A stretch of DNA of 64,000 nt, taken from assembly GCF_009754915.1 (NCBI RefSeq), contig NZ_WPIK01000001.1:62001-126000 (forward strand). Direction: 5' to 3'. Below, piece after piece: positions 8,723-17,568 of this stretch. The first letter of the stretch is position 1. Every line of letters starts with the position of its first letter. The notes under the pieces were generated by a model. It did no database searches. It was not told the origin of the DNA and saw only the letters and a program-made list of their open reading frames with translations. This DNA comes from Mucilaginibacter arboris (GTDB lineage: Bacteria > Bacteroidota > Bacteroidia > Sphingobacteriales > Sphingobacteriaceae). A program made the position numbers and the translations under genes.

Positions 8723-8953
8723 GTGCAAACCCTGATTACAGAAATACGTTCGTTTAAATGTAATAGGAAAAGCATTGTAAATCATTATGCCCAGGGGCTA
8801 CTTTTATTTAAAAGATCAGGATGGTCTTATGATGACTACATGTATGTTAGAACTATTGACAACTTTGAAAATTATTTTAAGGAAATTCTATCAGAAATTG
8901 TAAAACCATATTCCAATTACTACAATGCTACCGTAAGCGATAGTGATTTCTGA
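8723..8953 (+). pseudogene. Doubtful small frame, possibly a gene remnant
   Basis: A 76-codon frame with a GTG start. The middle (SGWSYDDYMYVRTIDNFENYFKE broken here as SGWSYDDYMY and RTIDNFENYF) has coding-like composition, but the last 63 bases overlap the opposite-strand membrane protein at 8891-9250, and the upstream ATG at 8711 is in a different frame that stops after 15 codons. It may be a truncated remnant. I do not recognise the family. Confidence 0.25.
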
Positions 8954-9250
8954 ATTCTGATGTGTCCACACCTTATGTAATAGATATGATGGCATGGCGG
9001 TGAGTAAAATCCCTGTTATAGACAATATTAGTTTTCTAATAAGCTGATTGATTGTAATCGCTCGTACAAGTGCTACTATCACTATAGATAAAATAAAGCT
9101 CGGCAAAGAAAACAGTAACATAAATTGGAAACCGTAACTGAATGCATGCGGATCTTGTGGTTCCATAATCAATCTCACAGGATAATAAACCAGTGGTCCA
9201 AGAAATACACTAGTTATCCATACCTTAAAGCTGTATATAAATGATTCCAT
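8891..9250 (-). CDS. Small four-helix membrane protein, unknown function
   Basis: A 119-residue hydrophobic protein with about four membrane segments. It opens MESFIYSFKVWITSVFLGPL, which resembles the opening of the protein at 10275-10748 (DILIYTLKVWLTTILLSPL), with shared IY, KVW, T and PL positions and the same layout, so the two look like diverged paralogues. I do not recognise a named family. It sits in the accessory patch between dxs and the RemB-like barrel, beside gene fragments. An immunity or accessory membrane role is conceivable but nothing in the sequence shows it. Confidence 0.55.
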   Translation of the reverse strand: MESFIYSFKVWITSVFLGPLVYYPVRLIMEPQDPHAFSYGFQFMLLFSLPSFILSIVIVALVRAITINQLIRKLILSITGILLTAMPSYLLHKVWTHQNSEITIAYGSIVVIGIWFYNF

Positions 9251-9310
9251 TTTTATTGATTGTTTTAACTTGTAGTCGTATTGCTATCGTGCTACTAACT
9301 TATGAAATTC

Positions 9311-9406
9311 TTAACCCACAACAAAAGCCTCAAATGTTTCTACTTGAGCGTTATAACTTAAAGTGTAGCCCTTACTAAATATCTCTTCAACAGCTTCCTC
9401 AAAGAT
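9311..9406 (-). pseudogene. Gene fragment (about 31 codons)
   Basis: The minus strand reads IFEEAVEEIFSKGYTLSYN then AQVETFEAFVVG and a stop. Composition is strongly coding-like, but a TAA lies directly upstream in frame and there is no start codon, so this looks like the broken C-terminal end of a lost gene. The family is not recognised. Confidence 0.35.
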
Positions 9407-9429
9407 TTAAGGAAAATGGCTTTTAAAGA

Positions 9430-9481
9430 AGGCTTGATACTAAAATAGATGAGGATGGTAATTTCAAAAAAATGGAGTAAT
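9430..9481 (+). pseudogene. Very short gene-tail remnant
   Basis: The plus strand reads RRLDTKIDEDGNFKKME and a stop, preceded in frame by TAA. It looks like a leftover C-terminus. With 9311-9406 it accounts for most of the 9251-9531 gap. Confidence 0.2.
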
Positions 9482-9531
9482 TTTAAGAGATGACCTAGAC
9501 AACGCTAATTAGGATGCAGATTGTTAGACAT

Positions 9532-10041
9532 ATGAAAACGACAGATATTAGATCGGTGCTGAACCTTTTTTTAGCGGTTCTTGCTTTATCTTTATGGGCA
9601 ATAGATAGTCCAGCTTCTATTTATGTACAGCAGGACTATAAAAGATTGGTTTCGTTTTCCGGTGATTCTTCGTCTTATATGAGAGAAAATTTTATTCGTA
9701 ATCAAAAATATTATAAAGGTAAGACGTTAGCTACTGTTTTTACGAAGCTTGAATTACCGATAGTAAAATTGATACCTATAGGAATGTCCCAAGTTGATGG
9801 TGGACCTGAAAGCTGTGTCGGCGTAACTCTTTATTTTAATAAAAATTATATTTACTTTCGAAATAGATTATTAAAGGCTTCTAACCCGTTTGCACCTATA
9901 CCGTTGATAATAACCTTTAATAAGTCTTTTCCTTTTGACAAGGCTGCTGAAATGATTCGTAAGTATCACGGGAAGTTAACCGACAGCGTAAGAAGTTTTT
10001 ATGGCAAGGAAGTTATTGATTCAATCTCAACAGTGAATTAA
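9532..10041 (+). CDS. Exported or membrane-anchored protein, unknown function
   Basis: A 169-residue protein from ATG 9532 (MKTTDIRSVLNLF); an alternative ATG six codons upstream at 9514 gives MQIVRHM first. One hydrophobic N-terminal segment (VLNLFLAVLALSLWAI) is a signal peptide or anchor; the rest is soluble and tyrosine-rich. It contains no motif that I recognise. It lies between the two paralogous small membrane proteins and is followed by a palindromic hairpin at 10214-10233. Probably a lineage-restricted accessory gene. Confidence 0.55.
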   Translation: MKTTDIRSVLNLFLAVLALSLWAIDSPASIYVQQDYKRLVSFSGDSSSYMRENFIRNQKYYKGKTLATVFTKLELPIVKLIPIGMSQVDGGPESCVGVTLYFNKNYIYFRNRLLKASNPFAPIPLIITFNKSFPFDKAAEMIRKYHGKLTDSVRSFYGKEVIDSISTVN

Positions 10042-10213
10042 TTTGATGAATCCTTTTTGCGTCGTATAGATGGTAAACTACTAAGAAACACAGGTAATTC
10101 GCATTAAAACCATATCCGGATCTTTCTTTTCAACAGAAAAGTTTAAAAAAAAACGAAGACTCTCGCCATAGGTTATTATCATTAAACATTGGCATCTGGA
10201 AGAATGTAATTCT

Positions 10214-10233
10214 GCTGCCCTATATAGGGCAGC
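10214..10233 (+). terminator. Perfect 20-base palindrome, likely terminator
   Basis: GCTGCCCTATATAGGGCAGC is its own reverse complement and can fold as a 7-base stem with a TATATA loop, followed by GTAGTTTTATT. Its GC-rich stem stands out in an AT-rich gap between two same-strand genes. Confidence 0.5.
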
Positions 10234-10274
10234 GTAGTTTTATTCAACATAAGATTAACTTGAATCATAAATAT

Positions 10275-10748
10275 ATGCAATACGATATTCTTATTTATAC
10301 TTTAAAAGTATGGCTGACTACAATACTACTTTCTCCATTACTATTTTTATTGATTCTGCTTTTAAGGACATTACAAAACCATCCAGATGACCAGTTCAAT
10401 ATTCTACTATTCGCATATGTTATGTTACTGGCAAAAGGCTTTCTTTATTCACTTGTTAGCCTCTTAATGTTCTGGGCGTTGACTAGTTGGATTAGTAAAA
10501 CTGGCACATTAACAACCAGGTTAAAAGTGCTAGTTATAGTTGGTATTGCCGTACTGTTTCCAGTTCTATACCTAATATTTAATCCTTATGATGGGCTTAT
10601 AATATCGTCGCCTAATAATCTATGGTTGATGTTTAGTTATACGGTTGTTACTGTTGGTTCGACCATATCTTATAAAAAGCATCTATTTGTCCAAAAGGAT
10701 GTAATAGAGTTCTGGCCTCCTTCTAAGAAACTGGCCAGTTTAAAATGA
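10275..10748 (+). CDS. Small four-helix membrane protein, paralogue of 8891-9250
   Basis: The frame opens at 10260 (MNHKYMQYD); ATG 10275 (MQYDILIYTLKVWLTT) gives 157 residues and aligns best with the start of the protein at 8891-9250. There are about four hydrophobic helices and a charged C-terminal tail ending SKKLASLK. The shared LKVW opening and layout suggest duplication within this accessory patch. The function is unknown. Confidence 0.55.
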   Translation: MQYDILIYTLKVWLTTILLSPLLFLLILLLRTLQNHPDDQFNILLFAYVMLLAKGFLYSLVSLLMFWALTSWISKTGTLTTRLKVLVIVGIAVLFPVLYLIFNPYDGLIISSPNNLWLMFSYTVVTVGSTISYKKHLFVQKDVIEFWPPSKKLASLK

Positions 10749-10861
10749 AGAAAACGCAGATTTTTCACTTTTGGGTGATCAAGTTTGCCAAATTACTAAA
10801 GTAGAAGGGGATGAAATTTTCCACTTAACCTAACCCTGATTATAAAGCACTTCCCTCAACC

Positions 10862-12466
10862 CTAAAAATCAGAATACAGATTGCGGAAACTGCTGCGCAA
10901 GCCAATTGTAACCAGAGCGGTATTATTGGTACTTAAAGCGTTTTTTTCCTGGCGAAGGATGCCGCCAAGTTCTAAACGCAGGTTATATTTTGGATTTAAC
11001 ATATAAGCGATACGGCCTTCGCCATAATATAAATTAGTGGTAATACCTTGTCCGGTGTAATTTCCTACAAATTTAGACGCATCTGGATATAGTTTAAATA
11101 TATCTTTCCCATAATTATCGGTTATAGTTGGGTCTAAACCATAATGCCCAAATTCTGCTTGTCCGTAAAAGTCAAACCGGCCGATAGAATAATTTAAAAT
11201 TCCAACAACTTCGCGGAAATTTGCGCCAAAAGGATGCGCAAGCGGTTCTGCATTTTGTGCATAATTAATAATGGCATTAACCTCGGAATAAGTATATGGT
11301 TTGGCATTGTTAAATTCCAATAAATAATTTAACCGTTTTACTGCTAACAAATCGGCTCCGCGAACTCCTAATTGCCAGGCATATTTATTAAAGTAACTCC
11401 CGTTGTTGGAGAAAAATGTTTTTGAATGAAATTCATCCAATGCGAATTGTCCATAAATCGCTGACTTATCCACAAATTTATATTTTCCGGTAAAGCCAAT
11501 TAAAGCATTATCACCAGACCCGATATTGGCTTCCACCGGGCGAAGAAAAACAAACGGATTAACGTAATTAAAATCAAAGCCGCGCTTATTTCCCTGATCA
11601 TCTTTATCCGCCCAAATTACAGAATCAAAAAAGCCTAAAGATACTTTGTTGCTTACGTTCCAATCCAGATAATGAAAAACGCCCCATTTCTGGCGGTTAC
11701 CATCCTGGTAGGATAACTTTGGTGCTAATGGGTCTTGCATGTTTGCCCACATTGCCATATACCTCACATTGCCTAATGTTCCGGTTAATTTTAAAAATGG
11801 ATAATTAGATGCAAAATCAGATAATAATACTGAACGATAACCATCGCCAATAAAGTTTTTATCCTGACCCAAAGTAATATTGAGATATTTGATTGGCGTG
11901 TAAGACAATAAAGCAGTAACGTAAGACCAGTCCTTAGTATTCGTGCCATAATTCCTGTCGTATGATTGCCCGGTAACGATACCAATGCTGTTGATATAAT
12001 TATTTAGATAGTTTGGAAATACGGCCTGGTTTTCATATCCGCTGGTATAAAAATAAAATTTACTACCGATTGTGCCGCCAACCTGATAGCCACGTGTGTT
12101 TAACCAGGTTGTTCTATTACCAGAAAAATCCCTGCCAGCGGTAAGATCTGGTAAGTAATCAAAAAAAGCAGTATATTCTTTGTTTTTGATATCGACTAAA
12201 TGCTCATTAAATAATTTACGATGAACCCAGCTTCTTTTACCTACAGAATCCACACCTGCATTCATTAAAGATTGATATTGCTGACTGATTAGTGGATCAT
12301 CCACTAAAAAGGGTTTCATTGAACTATGAAACCTGGATTGATTGGAATATACACTTGAATCTAATTTCTGGTAAAATTGATAAGCATAAGGCAGATAAAC
12401 AGACTGCGCATTGGCACTTATTTTAATCAGTAAAATGACGGCTACAAAAAGTATTTTTTTTTTCAT
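10862..12466 (-). CDS. Outer-membrane beta-barrel of the RemB/Wzi-like type
   Basis: A 534-residue protein with a signal peptide (MKKKILFVAVILLIKISANAQ) and aromatic-rich alternating strands to the end. The segment LGQDKNFIGDGYRSVLLSD is characteristic of the capsule-assembly Wzi-like fold that includes gliding-motility protein RemB of Flavobacterium. Such barrels bind or display surface polysaccharide or adhesins. The frame runs on to 12505, but the first codons (MLFLSYKN) are a motif copy read in frame, so ATG 12466 is preferred. It lies alone, without gliding genes nearby, so a motility role is not claimed. Confidence 0.65.
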   Translation of the reverse strand: MKKKILFVAVILLIKISANAQSVYLPYAYQFYQKLDSSVYSNQSRFHSSMKPFLVDDPLISQQYQSLMNAGVDSVGKRSWVHRKLFNEHLVDIKNKEYTAFFDYLPDLTAGRDFSGNRTTWLNTRGYQVGGTIGSKFYFYTSGYENQAVFPNYLNNYINSIGIVTGQSYDRNYGTNTKDWSYVTALLSYTPIKYLNITLGQDKNFIGDGYRSVLLSDFASNYPFLKLTGTLGNVRYMAMWANMQDPLAPKLSYQDGNRQKWGVFHYLDWNVSNKVSLGFFDSVIWADKDDQGNKRGFDFNYVNPFVFLRPVEANIGSGDNALIGFTGKYKFVDKSAIYGQFALDEFHSKTFFSNNGSYFNKYAWQLGVRGADLLAVKRLNYLLEFNNAKPYTYSEVNAIINYAQNAEPLAHPFGANFREVVGILNYSIGRFDFYGQAEFGHYGLDPTITDNYGKDIFKLYPDASKFVGNYTGQGITTNLYYGEGRIAYMLNPKYNLRLELGGILRQEKNALSTNNTALVTIGLRSSFRNLYSDF

Positions 12467-12492
12467 GTATTGTTTTAATGTATTTTTGTATG

Positions 12493-12505
12493 ATAAAAAC
12501 AGCAT
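12493..12505 (+). repeat. Sister-form motif copy upstream of the RemB-like gene
   Basis: GATAAAAACAGCATCAGC (motif at 12493-12505), the ACAG variant, in the leader of the minus-strand barrel gene. Confidence 0.65.
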
Positions 12506-12607
12506 CAGCTATCAGCAAGATCTGATTAGTAATGAGCTTTTATTTGCAACCAGTGAAACTACTATTCTCTTTGCCGCCTATACGGCACAAATATTAAAAT
12601 AATTAAA

Positions 12608-12761
12608 GGGCCTGTTTAATTTTTTTATTAAGGATGCTTCTTTTATGCTTGTAAAATTTTGTTTCTATAAAGGCCAAAGGCGCAAAAAGCACTAAATTTT
12701 GTTACTTTTTAGGTGATAAAAGAAGCATAGAAAATAAGTTGAACAAATTTTAAACAGGCCC
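12608..12761. repeat. Nested inverted repeat (MITE-like or large terminator)
   Basis: GGGCCTGTTTAA (12608-12619) and TTAAACAGGCCC (12750-12761) are perfect 12-base reverse complements, flanked on each side by AAA. Inside them a minus-orientation motif copy (12634-12646) and a plus-orientation copy (12716-12728) form a second inverted pair. The 154-base unit looks like a small non-autonomous element with AAA target duplication, but could simply be the terminator of the DUF3109 gene. No frame inside looks coding. Confidence 0.55.
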
Positions 12762-12774
12762 AAAGAAAAGAAAA

Positions 12775-13356
12775 CTATTTTTCAGATTGTGCCATCGCTG
12801 CAACCTGCCCTTCCAGTTCCTGGTACCAATCAGGGCCATATTTTCGGATCAAAGGATCTTTTAAAAACTGGTAAACACTTACTTTTAATTCGTTTCCAAA
12901 GGAGCAGGCAGGGCTGCAAATGCTCCATCTGTCGTAATACAAAACTTCAAACTCAGGATATTTGGTTACACGGATAGGATAAAGGTGGCAGGAAATTGGT
13001 TTTTTCCAATCGGTAGCACCTGCTTCGTATGCTTTTTCGATAGCACATTTTGTAATGCCGTTTTCCCAGGTTACATAAGCACATTCTTTATTGCCATCTA
13101 CACAAGGTGTAGTATAATCACCTTCAAAATCTACCACCGAAGTTCCCTGCTGCTCTATCGTTTCTATGCCTTTAGCTGTCATGTATGGTTTTACAGCAGG
13201 ATAAATCTTTTCCAGTACATTCAGTTCATCCAGGTTTAACGGCGCGCCGGAATCACCTTCTACACAACAAGCACCTTTGCAACGGTTTAAATTGCATACA
13301 AAATTCTCACTAATCACATCCTCATGTACAAGGGTGCTATTTACTTCTATCATCAT
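12775..13356 (-). CDS. DUF3109 family cysteine-rich protein
   Basis: A 193-residue cytoplasmic protein of the Bacteroidota-conserved DUF3109 family. Clustered cysteines (FVCNLNRCKGACC at about 20-31, then DGNKECAYV, TKCAIEK, ISCHLYP and SICSPACSF) resemble metal or iron-sulfur ligands of YkgJ-like proteins; that resemblance is my inference. It is the last gene of a likely three-gene run DUF2480-DUF3108-DUF3109, with a 7-base gap to DUF3108. Either of two adjacent ATGs could be the start. Biochemical function is unknown. Confidence 0.8.
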   Translation of the reverse strand: MMIEVNSTLVHEDVISENFVCNLNRCKGACCVEGDSGAPLNLDELNVLEKIYPAVKPYMTAKGIETIEQQGTSVVDFEGDYTTPCVDGNKECAYVTWENGITKCAIEKAYEAGATDWKKPISCHLYPIRVTKYPEFEVLYYDRWSICSPACSFGNELKVSVYQFLKDPLIRKYGPDWYQELEGQVAAMAQSEK

Positions 13357-13363
13357 TTTCTAC

Positions 13364-14137
13364 TTATGGATTAAGCGGATATTTTAACCCTTTTGCATTG
13401 GTTATTTCCAACGTTACTGTACCTACCAAAATTTCTACCTGTGCTTTTATAGGTATCCGGTTACCATCGTTGGTAATCCACAGGTACAATTTACTGTCTT
13501 TACGGAAAATTCGGCCCGGTACAATAGCAGGGGAAAATTTTAAACAATTAAATGTTCCTAAATCGCAGGTAACGGTTTCTTTTCCCAGATAAGTAATACC
13601 CAGCGTTTCTACCTTTTTTTCTGAAAAATATTGCAGGGTCAGTTCCTCACCAACTTTAATTTTAGACAGGTCAAGGTTACGGGCAAAATAAAAAGCCGAA
13701 GGCAGATCAAAAACCATTCCTTTAAACGGAAAAGTACCGGTTTGGGCAGTTATTTTTTTGTTTTCATAATCAAAACTTACCTTATCTGTCCGCCGGTATT
13801 TCCCTTCACGCCGGTTCTCAGTATAATAATATGGAAGCGTTGTTGTACGGTCTATAAACGATTCGTACCGGTTTCTTACTTTAAAAAAAACATCAAAACT
13901 CCCGGCTGTCCTGCCATCTACTATAATATGGTAAGTAGGGTTTCCATCAAATTTAATCCCGCTTTCTTCTATTCTTAAATTTGCTTCTGCTGCCGAAAAT
14001 ATACCATATTTTAAACGGTAGCTCAATTGTTCGCCATCTTTAAAAGCGAGGGTATTCTTTTTTACTAATTCCTGTGCGGCTACTAATTGATGCAGCATAA
14101 TTATAAAAGCAATTGGTACCCATAATATTTTTGCCAT
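13364..14137 (-). CDS. DUF3108 exported protein
   Basis: A 257-residue protein with an N-terminal signal peptide ending at VAAQ and a DUF3108 body of beta-strands (YRLKYGIFSAAEANLRIEES, then a C-terminal half with DLGTFNCLKFSP and LYLWITNDGNRIPIKA). The family resembles lipid-carrying beta folds of the periplasm, but no ligand is established. It sits 34 bases after DUF2480 and 7 bases before DUF3109 on the same strand, so the three are probably one operon. Confidence 0.8.
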   Translation of the reverse strand: MAKILWVPIAFIIMLHQLVAAQELVKKNTLAFKDGEQLSYRLKYGIFSAAEANLRIEESGIKFDGNPTYHIIVDGRTAGSFDVFFKVRNRYESFIDRTTTLPYYYTENRREGKYRRTDKVSFDYENKKITAQTGTFPFKGMVFDLPSAFYFARNLDLSKIKVGEELTLQYFSEKKVETLGITYLGKETVTCDLGTFNCLKFSPAIVPGRIFRKDSKLYLWITNDGNRIPIKAQVEILVGTVTLEITNAKGLKYPLNP

Positions 14138-14171
14138 AATTAGTAATTGGTAAGCCGGTAAATTCTGTTTT

Positions 14172-14693
14172 TTAAACTAACTCTTTGCGCTTATAAACGG
14201 GAACTGTGGAACAAGGTTCTCCGTAAAGAATACTTTTTACAACTGAAGTTAAGCGAAAGGTTAAGCTTACATAAGCTGATTCTGGTACGGCAATATCTCC
14301 GCAGCCTTTTATCACGACACGCTGGTCCCTGAATTTTTCCAGATCCAGGTTATTTATTGCTTCTTCAAACAACACTGTTTCTAAGGTAGTTAAATTGCCA
14401 AAAACTACTTTTTTAGCATAAGGGGCCATTTTGTTGGCTAGTAACATATATGCCCATGTCGGAACAATCGCATCAGCAGAGCAGGTAACGGCTACAAACT
14501 TATTCTGATATTGCGCCCAATCATGCTCTTTAATAAACTCCCGGAAATCCTTTTCCCGCAGCATCAGGCCGTGAAAAAGATTATCTTTTATGTCGTACAA
14601 AACCCTTTCGCCATTTGGATAAAGGCTTGCCGGATCAAAAGTTGCCAAACCACTTTGTGCAACTTTATTAACTATATTTTCCTGAATGTCCAT
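14172..14693 (-). CDS. DUF2480 family protein
   Basis: A 173-residue soluble protein starting MDIQENIVNKVAQSGL at ATG 14693; a longer frame to 14744 would translate through the upstream terminator hairpin and is rejected. The body (LMLREKDFREFIKEHDW and IVPTWAYMLLA) matches the Bacteroidota DUF2480 family, whose function is unknown. It begins the run DUF2480-DUF3108-DUF3109 directly after the ppiD terminator. Confidence 0.8.
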   Translation of the reverse strand: MDIQENIVNKVAQSGLATFDPASLYPNGERVLYDIKDNLFHGLMLREKDFREFIKEHDWAQYQNKFVAVTCSADAIVPTWAYMLLANKMAPYAKKVVFGNLTTLETVLFEEAINNLDLEKFRDQRVVIKGCGDIAVPESAYVSLTFRLTSVVKSILYGEPCSTVPVYKRKELV

Positions 14694-14704
14694 GTTGATT
14701 AAAA

Positions 14705-14741
14705 TAAAAAATCCGGAAACAGTATAACTGATTTCCGGATG
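14705..14741 (-). terminator. Intrinsic terminator of the PpiD-like gene
   Basis: ATCCGGAAA (14711-14719) pairs with TTTCCGGAT (14732-14740). On the minus strand the stem is followed by TTTTTTATTTT, a classical U-tract. It lies just after the PpiD-like gene ends and before DUF2480 begins. Confidence 0.8.
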
Positions 14742-14763
14742 CAAAATTATAGTAATGCTTTAT

Positions 14764-16878
14764 TTAAAAGAACTTAGCTCTGTAATCTTTTATGTTGGCC
14801 TTATCTTTTAACACATTAAATACATCTGTATCCATGCGTTGAACCATTGCCTGGGCAATTTGCTGACGGTCTTTTAAAGCATTGTTTAATGCCGGCGGAT
14901 TATTAAAGCTATCTACGGTAAAAACGTAAACGCCGTTCTGGCCTTCAATTGCTTTCGATACTTTATGTAGAGGCGAACCGAAAATAGCGCCAATTACTTT
15001 ATTTTCCTGTGCAATACCCGGAATAATCGGGTTTGCAAAAACAACGTTTTGTACCGGTACAACTTTTCCGCCAACTGCAGCGGCAACTTTGTCTAAATCC
15101 GATGCTCCTTTTAAGGCATTATTTAATTTATCTTCCAGTTGTTTAGCTTTTACCTGGTTGCGTACAGCCGGTTCAATTTGCTTTTTAACTAAATCAAGTG
15201 GCAATATCCCTTTTGGTTTGATGGCTTGTAACTGCGCTACAACATATTGGTTAGTTAAGTTCAACTCAAAAACCTGGTTTGATACATCACCTTTTTTAGC
15301 GCCAAAAGCCCATTTTACTACATCGCGTGCGTTTTCCAGTCCTGCTACAGCAGATGCAGTAGCCGTAACATCATCTGCAGTTAATTTTTTAAGTTTTTCT
15401 GCTTTGATTTCCTGATCAAAAGAACTACCAGAAACTTTACTTAAAAATGCTTGCGCCTGGGCATAAGCAGCAGACTGTGTTTTGCTGCTCGGCATTAACG
15501 CTTTATCAACCACAGCAACTTTTACCACTTTGGATGATCCTTTCTGATCCTCAATTTCAATTAAATGAACACCGAATTGCGAAGTAACAATTTTATAGTC
15601 GCCTTTTTTGCCATTAAAAACAGCATCCTCAAAAACAGGGACCATTGCGCCACGTGCAAAAGTGCCCAGTTCGCCTCCTTTTGCAGCAGAACCATCAACA
15701 GAATTAGTTTTAGCCAGATCAGCAAATGATTTTCCGCCCTGGATCAGTTTTTTCAAAGAATCAGCTTTGGCTAAAGCTTTGTCCACTCCTCCTTCCGTTG
15801 CCGGGTTGATCAAAATATGACGCGCTTTTACAGAATCCGGGCCAACTTCAGTATTAACTAATTTAGCAATTTTATAAGCTCCGTTAGAAAAATAAGGGCC
15901 GTAAACAAAGCCCGGCGTTGCATTAAACATTACAGAATCCAACTTCGGTTCTAATTGCCCTTTTTTCTGATAAACCAAAGGTGCAGGCGTATTAGCGTTG
16001 ATGGCGACAAAAAGCGAATCATTTTTAGAAGCTTTAAAACTTTCTAAGAGTTTATTAATCTGCTCTTTTACAACAGCAGTATCAGCTTTGGATGGTGCAG
16101 CGTTAAAAACTACATAATTAAAAGAACGGGTTTCTTCCGGGTTTTTAAATTCGTTTTTATGCTCGTTATAATACGTATTGTAATCCTCGTCGGTTAACTT
16201 CACCTGATTGTCTGGAATAGAAGCATAATCTAAAGCAACATATTTAAAATTGGCAATTTTATTACGTGCTTCGTAATCTTCTTTTGCTTCCAGAGAGTTT
16301 ACGTAAAGCCCGTTACGGATCATGGAAAGATATTTCTCTGATTTTTTACCTTCAATAATCTGGTTTACAAAATTTGCCCATTGGGTTTTGGTTGCCGGGT
16401 CTGCTTTGGTAGAGCTAATATTTCCCAGAAAAGCAGCTAATTGCTGGCGGTCAAATTGTCCGGTTTCACGGTTTGTAAAAGCCTGTATAATTTGCGGGCT
16501 TGGGTTACTGCCCTGAATTAAAGCCTTGCTTTCATCATCGCCAACCGTAATCCCTAACTTGCTGATTTGCTTTTGCACGATAATCTGACTGATTTCCTGG
16601 TTCCAGGTAGTTTGCTGCACATAACTAACCATTTGCGGATTTAGACTTGCCTGGTTAGACTGCTGCCTGAAATTCTGCATGTTCTGCTCCAGCTTACTAC
16701 TAAAATCATCGTAATTGATTTTTTCTCCTGCCACTTCACCAATAGTGGTACGGTCGCCGTTCATAAAAGAACTTCCGTAATGCACTACTTCACCAATAAT
16801 AAATGCGAAAAGCGCTAAACCGATCACAATTACCATGATCAAACCTAAGCGGTTCCGCAAAAAACTCATTATACCCAT
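14764..16878 (-). CDS. PpiD/SurA-like membrane-anchored peptidylprolyl isomerase
   Basis: A 704-residue periplasmic foldase. An N-terminal anchor (about residues 9-31, GLIMVIVIGLALFAFIIGEV) is followed by a SurA-type chaperone region and a parvulin domain marked by VKARHILI, GKSFADLAKTNS, GGELGTFARGAMVPVFEDAVF and FGVHLIEI. A second, weaker repeat follows before the C-terminus. It helps newly exported proteins fold at the inner membrane. It sits 98 bases downstream of lptC, which fits a shared envelope-biogenesis role. A sister-form motif copy lies inside the parvulin coding region (15615-15626). Confidence 0.88.
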   Translation of the reverse strand: MGIMSFLRNRLGLIMVIVIGLALFAFIIGEVVHYGSSFMNGDRTTIGEVAGEKINYDDFSSKLEQNMQNFRQQSNQASLNPQMVSYVQQTTWNQEISQIIVQKQISKLGITVGDDESKALIQGSNPSPQIIQAFTNRETGQFDRQQLAAFLGNISSTKADPATKTQWANFVNQIIEGKKSEKYLSMIRNGLYVNSLEAKEDYEARNKIANFKYVALDYASIPDNQVKLTDEDYNTYYNEHKNEFKNPEETRSFNYVVFNAAPSKADTAVVKEQINKLLESFKASKNDSLFVAINANTPAPLVYQKKGQLEPKLDSVMFNATPGFVYGPYFSNGAYKIAKLVNTEVGPDSVKARHILINPATEGGVDKALAKADSLKKLIQGGKSFADLAKTNSVDGSAAKGGELGTFARGAMVPVFEDAVFNGKKGDYKIVTSQFGVHLIEIEDQKGSSKVVKVAVVDKALMPSSKTQSAAYAQAQAFLSKVSGSSFDQEIKAEKLKKLTADDVTATASAVAGLENARDVVKWAFGAKKGDVSNQVFELNLTNQYVVAQLQAIKPKGILPLDLVKKQIEPAVRNQVKAKQLEDKLNNALKGASDLDKVAAAVGGKVVPVQNVVFANPIIPGIAQENKVIGAIFGSPLHKVSKAIEGQNGVYVFTVDSFNNPPALNNALKDRQQIAQAMVQRMDTDVFNVLKDKANIKDYRAKFF

Positions 16879-16976
16879 AAAAAATTGTTCATTTAAATGC
16901 TTAAAAAAGAGGGCGCAAGATACAACTTTTGATAAAAAACCGATACATGAAATTGCGGTATTTGTTTTTAATGTTT

Positions 16977-17564
16977 TTAAGGATTTACTCCTTGGTTTAC
17001 ATTAAAGTTTCCTGTAGATTGCAGGAACTCCGGATTGCTTAAATCTTCATTACAACGAAAAGTGCTTCCGCTGATGGTATTGCCATCTATAGTAGTTAAG
17101 GTAGAAAACTGGTTAGAATAAAACTTTTTTGCCAACTGGTCCCAAATCAGTTCCTGGGATTTAAAGGTATCGCCCTTATCGTTTACCACCACCACATTTC
17201 GGTGAAGCTCTATAATTTTACTCTCGTTTTTGGTAATGGCATACTCTGCAGTTACTGTGCTGATTATTTTTTGCTTCAGGTCGTAAAAATCAATATGCAC
17301 ACCCTTTGGCATTTCGTAATAAGGCTTTACTGTTTTTGTGGCAGTATAATTAAGCATAATTGGCGCCGTCATCCTGGCTTTTACTTTGGCCGAATCACTA
17401 TAAATTACATCAACACCAATGGTAGTTTCCACAGGTTTATTTACTTCCTTGCTGGATATTTGCTGAACTTTTTTCAGATCATTCTCACAAGAAAAAAAAA
17501 ACACTGGTAAAAGAAGCATTAACCATTGGGTCGAAAAATTTTTAACCGGAATGGATAGCCTCAT
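16977..17564 (-). CDS. lptC: LPS export protein LptC-like
   Basis: A 195-residue protein with a lipoprotein-like N-terminus (LMLLLPVFFFSCEND, lipobox Cys) and a beta-rich LptC/OstA-type body (VIYSDSAKVKARMTAPIML, YYEMPKGVHIDFYD, LIWDQLAKKFYSNQF). LptC links the LptBFG transporter to the periplasmic bridge that carries LPS to the outer membrane. Two starts are possible: ATG 17564 (MRLSIPV) or ATG 17519 (MLLLPV). The second ATG and the following codons are themselves a dispersed motif copy (17508-17519). It follows the barrel gene by only 4 bases. Confidence 0.78.
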   Translation of the reverse strand: MRLSIPVKNFSTQWLMLLLPVFFFSCENDLKKVQQISSKEVNKPVETTIGVDVIYSDSAKVKARMTAPIMLNYTATKTVKPYYEMPKGVHIDFYDLKQKIISTVTAEYAITKNESKIIELHRNVVVVNDKGDTFKSQELIWDQLAKKFYSNQFSTLTTIDGNTISGSTFRCNEDLSNPEFLQSTGNFNVNQGVNP

Positions 17565-17568
17565 AAAT

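Noticed and set aside
10862-12466. Calling the barrel gene remB and inferring gliding motility
   Set aside because: Similarity is to the wider Wzi-like fold, and no gld or spr gene is present in the window.
14694-14744. Longer DUF2480 start at 14744
   Set aside because: It would translate through the terminator hairpin of the upstream gene.
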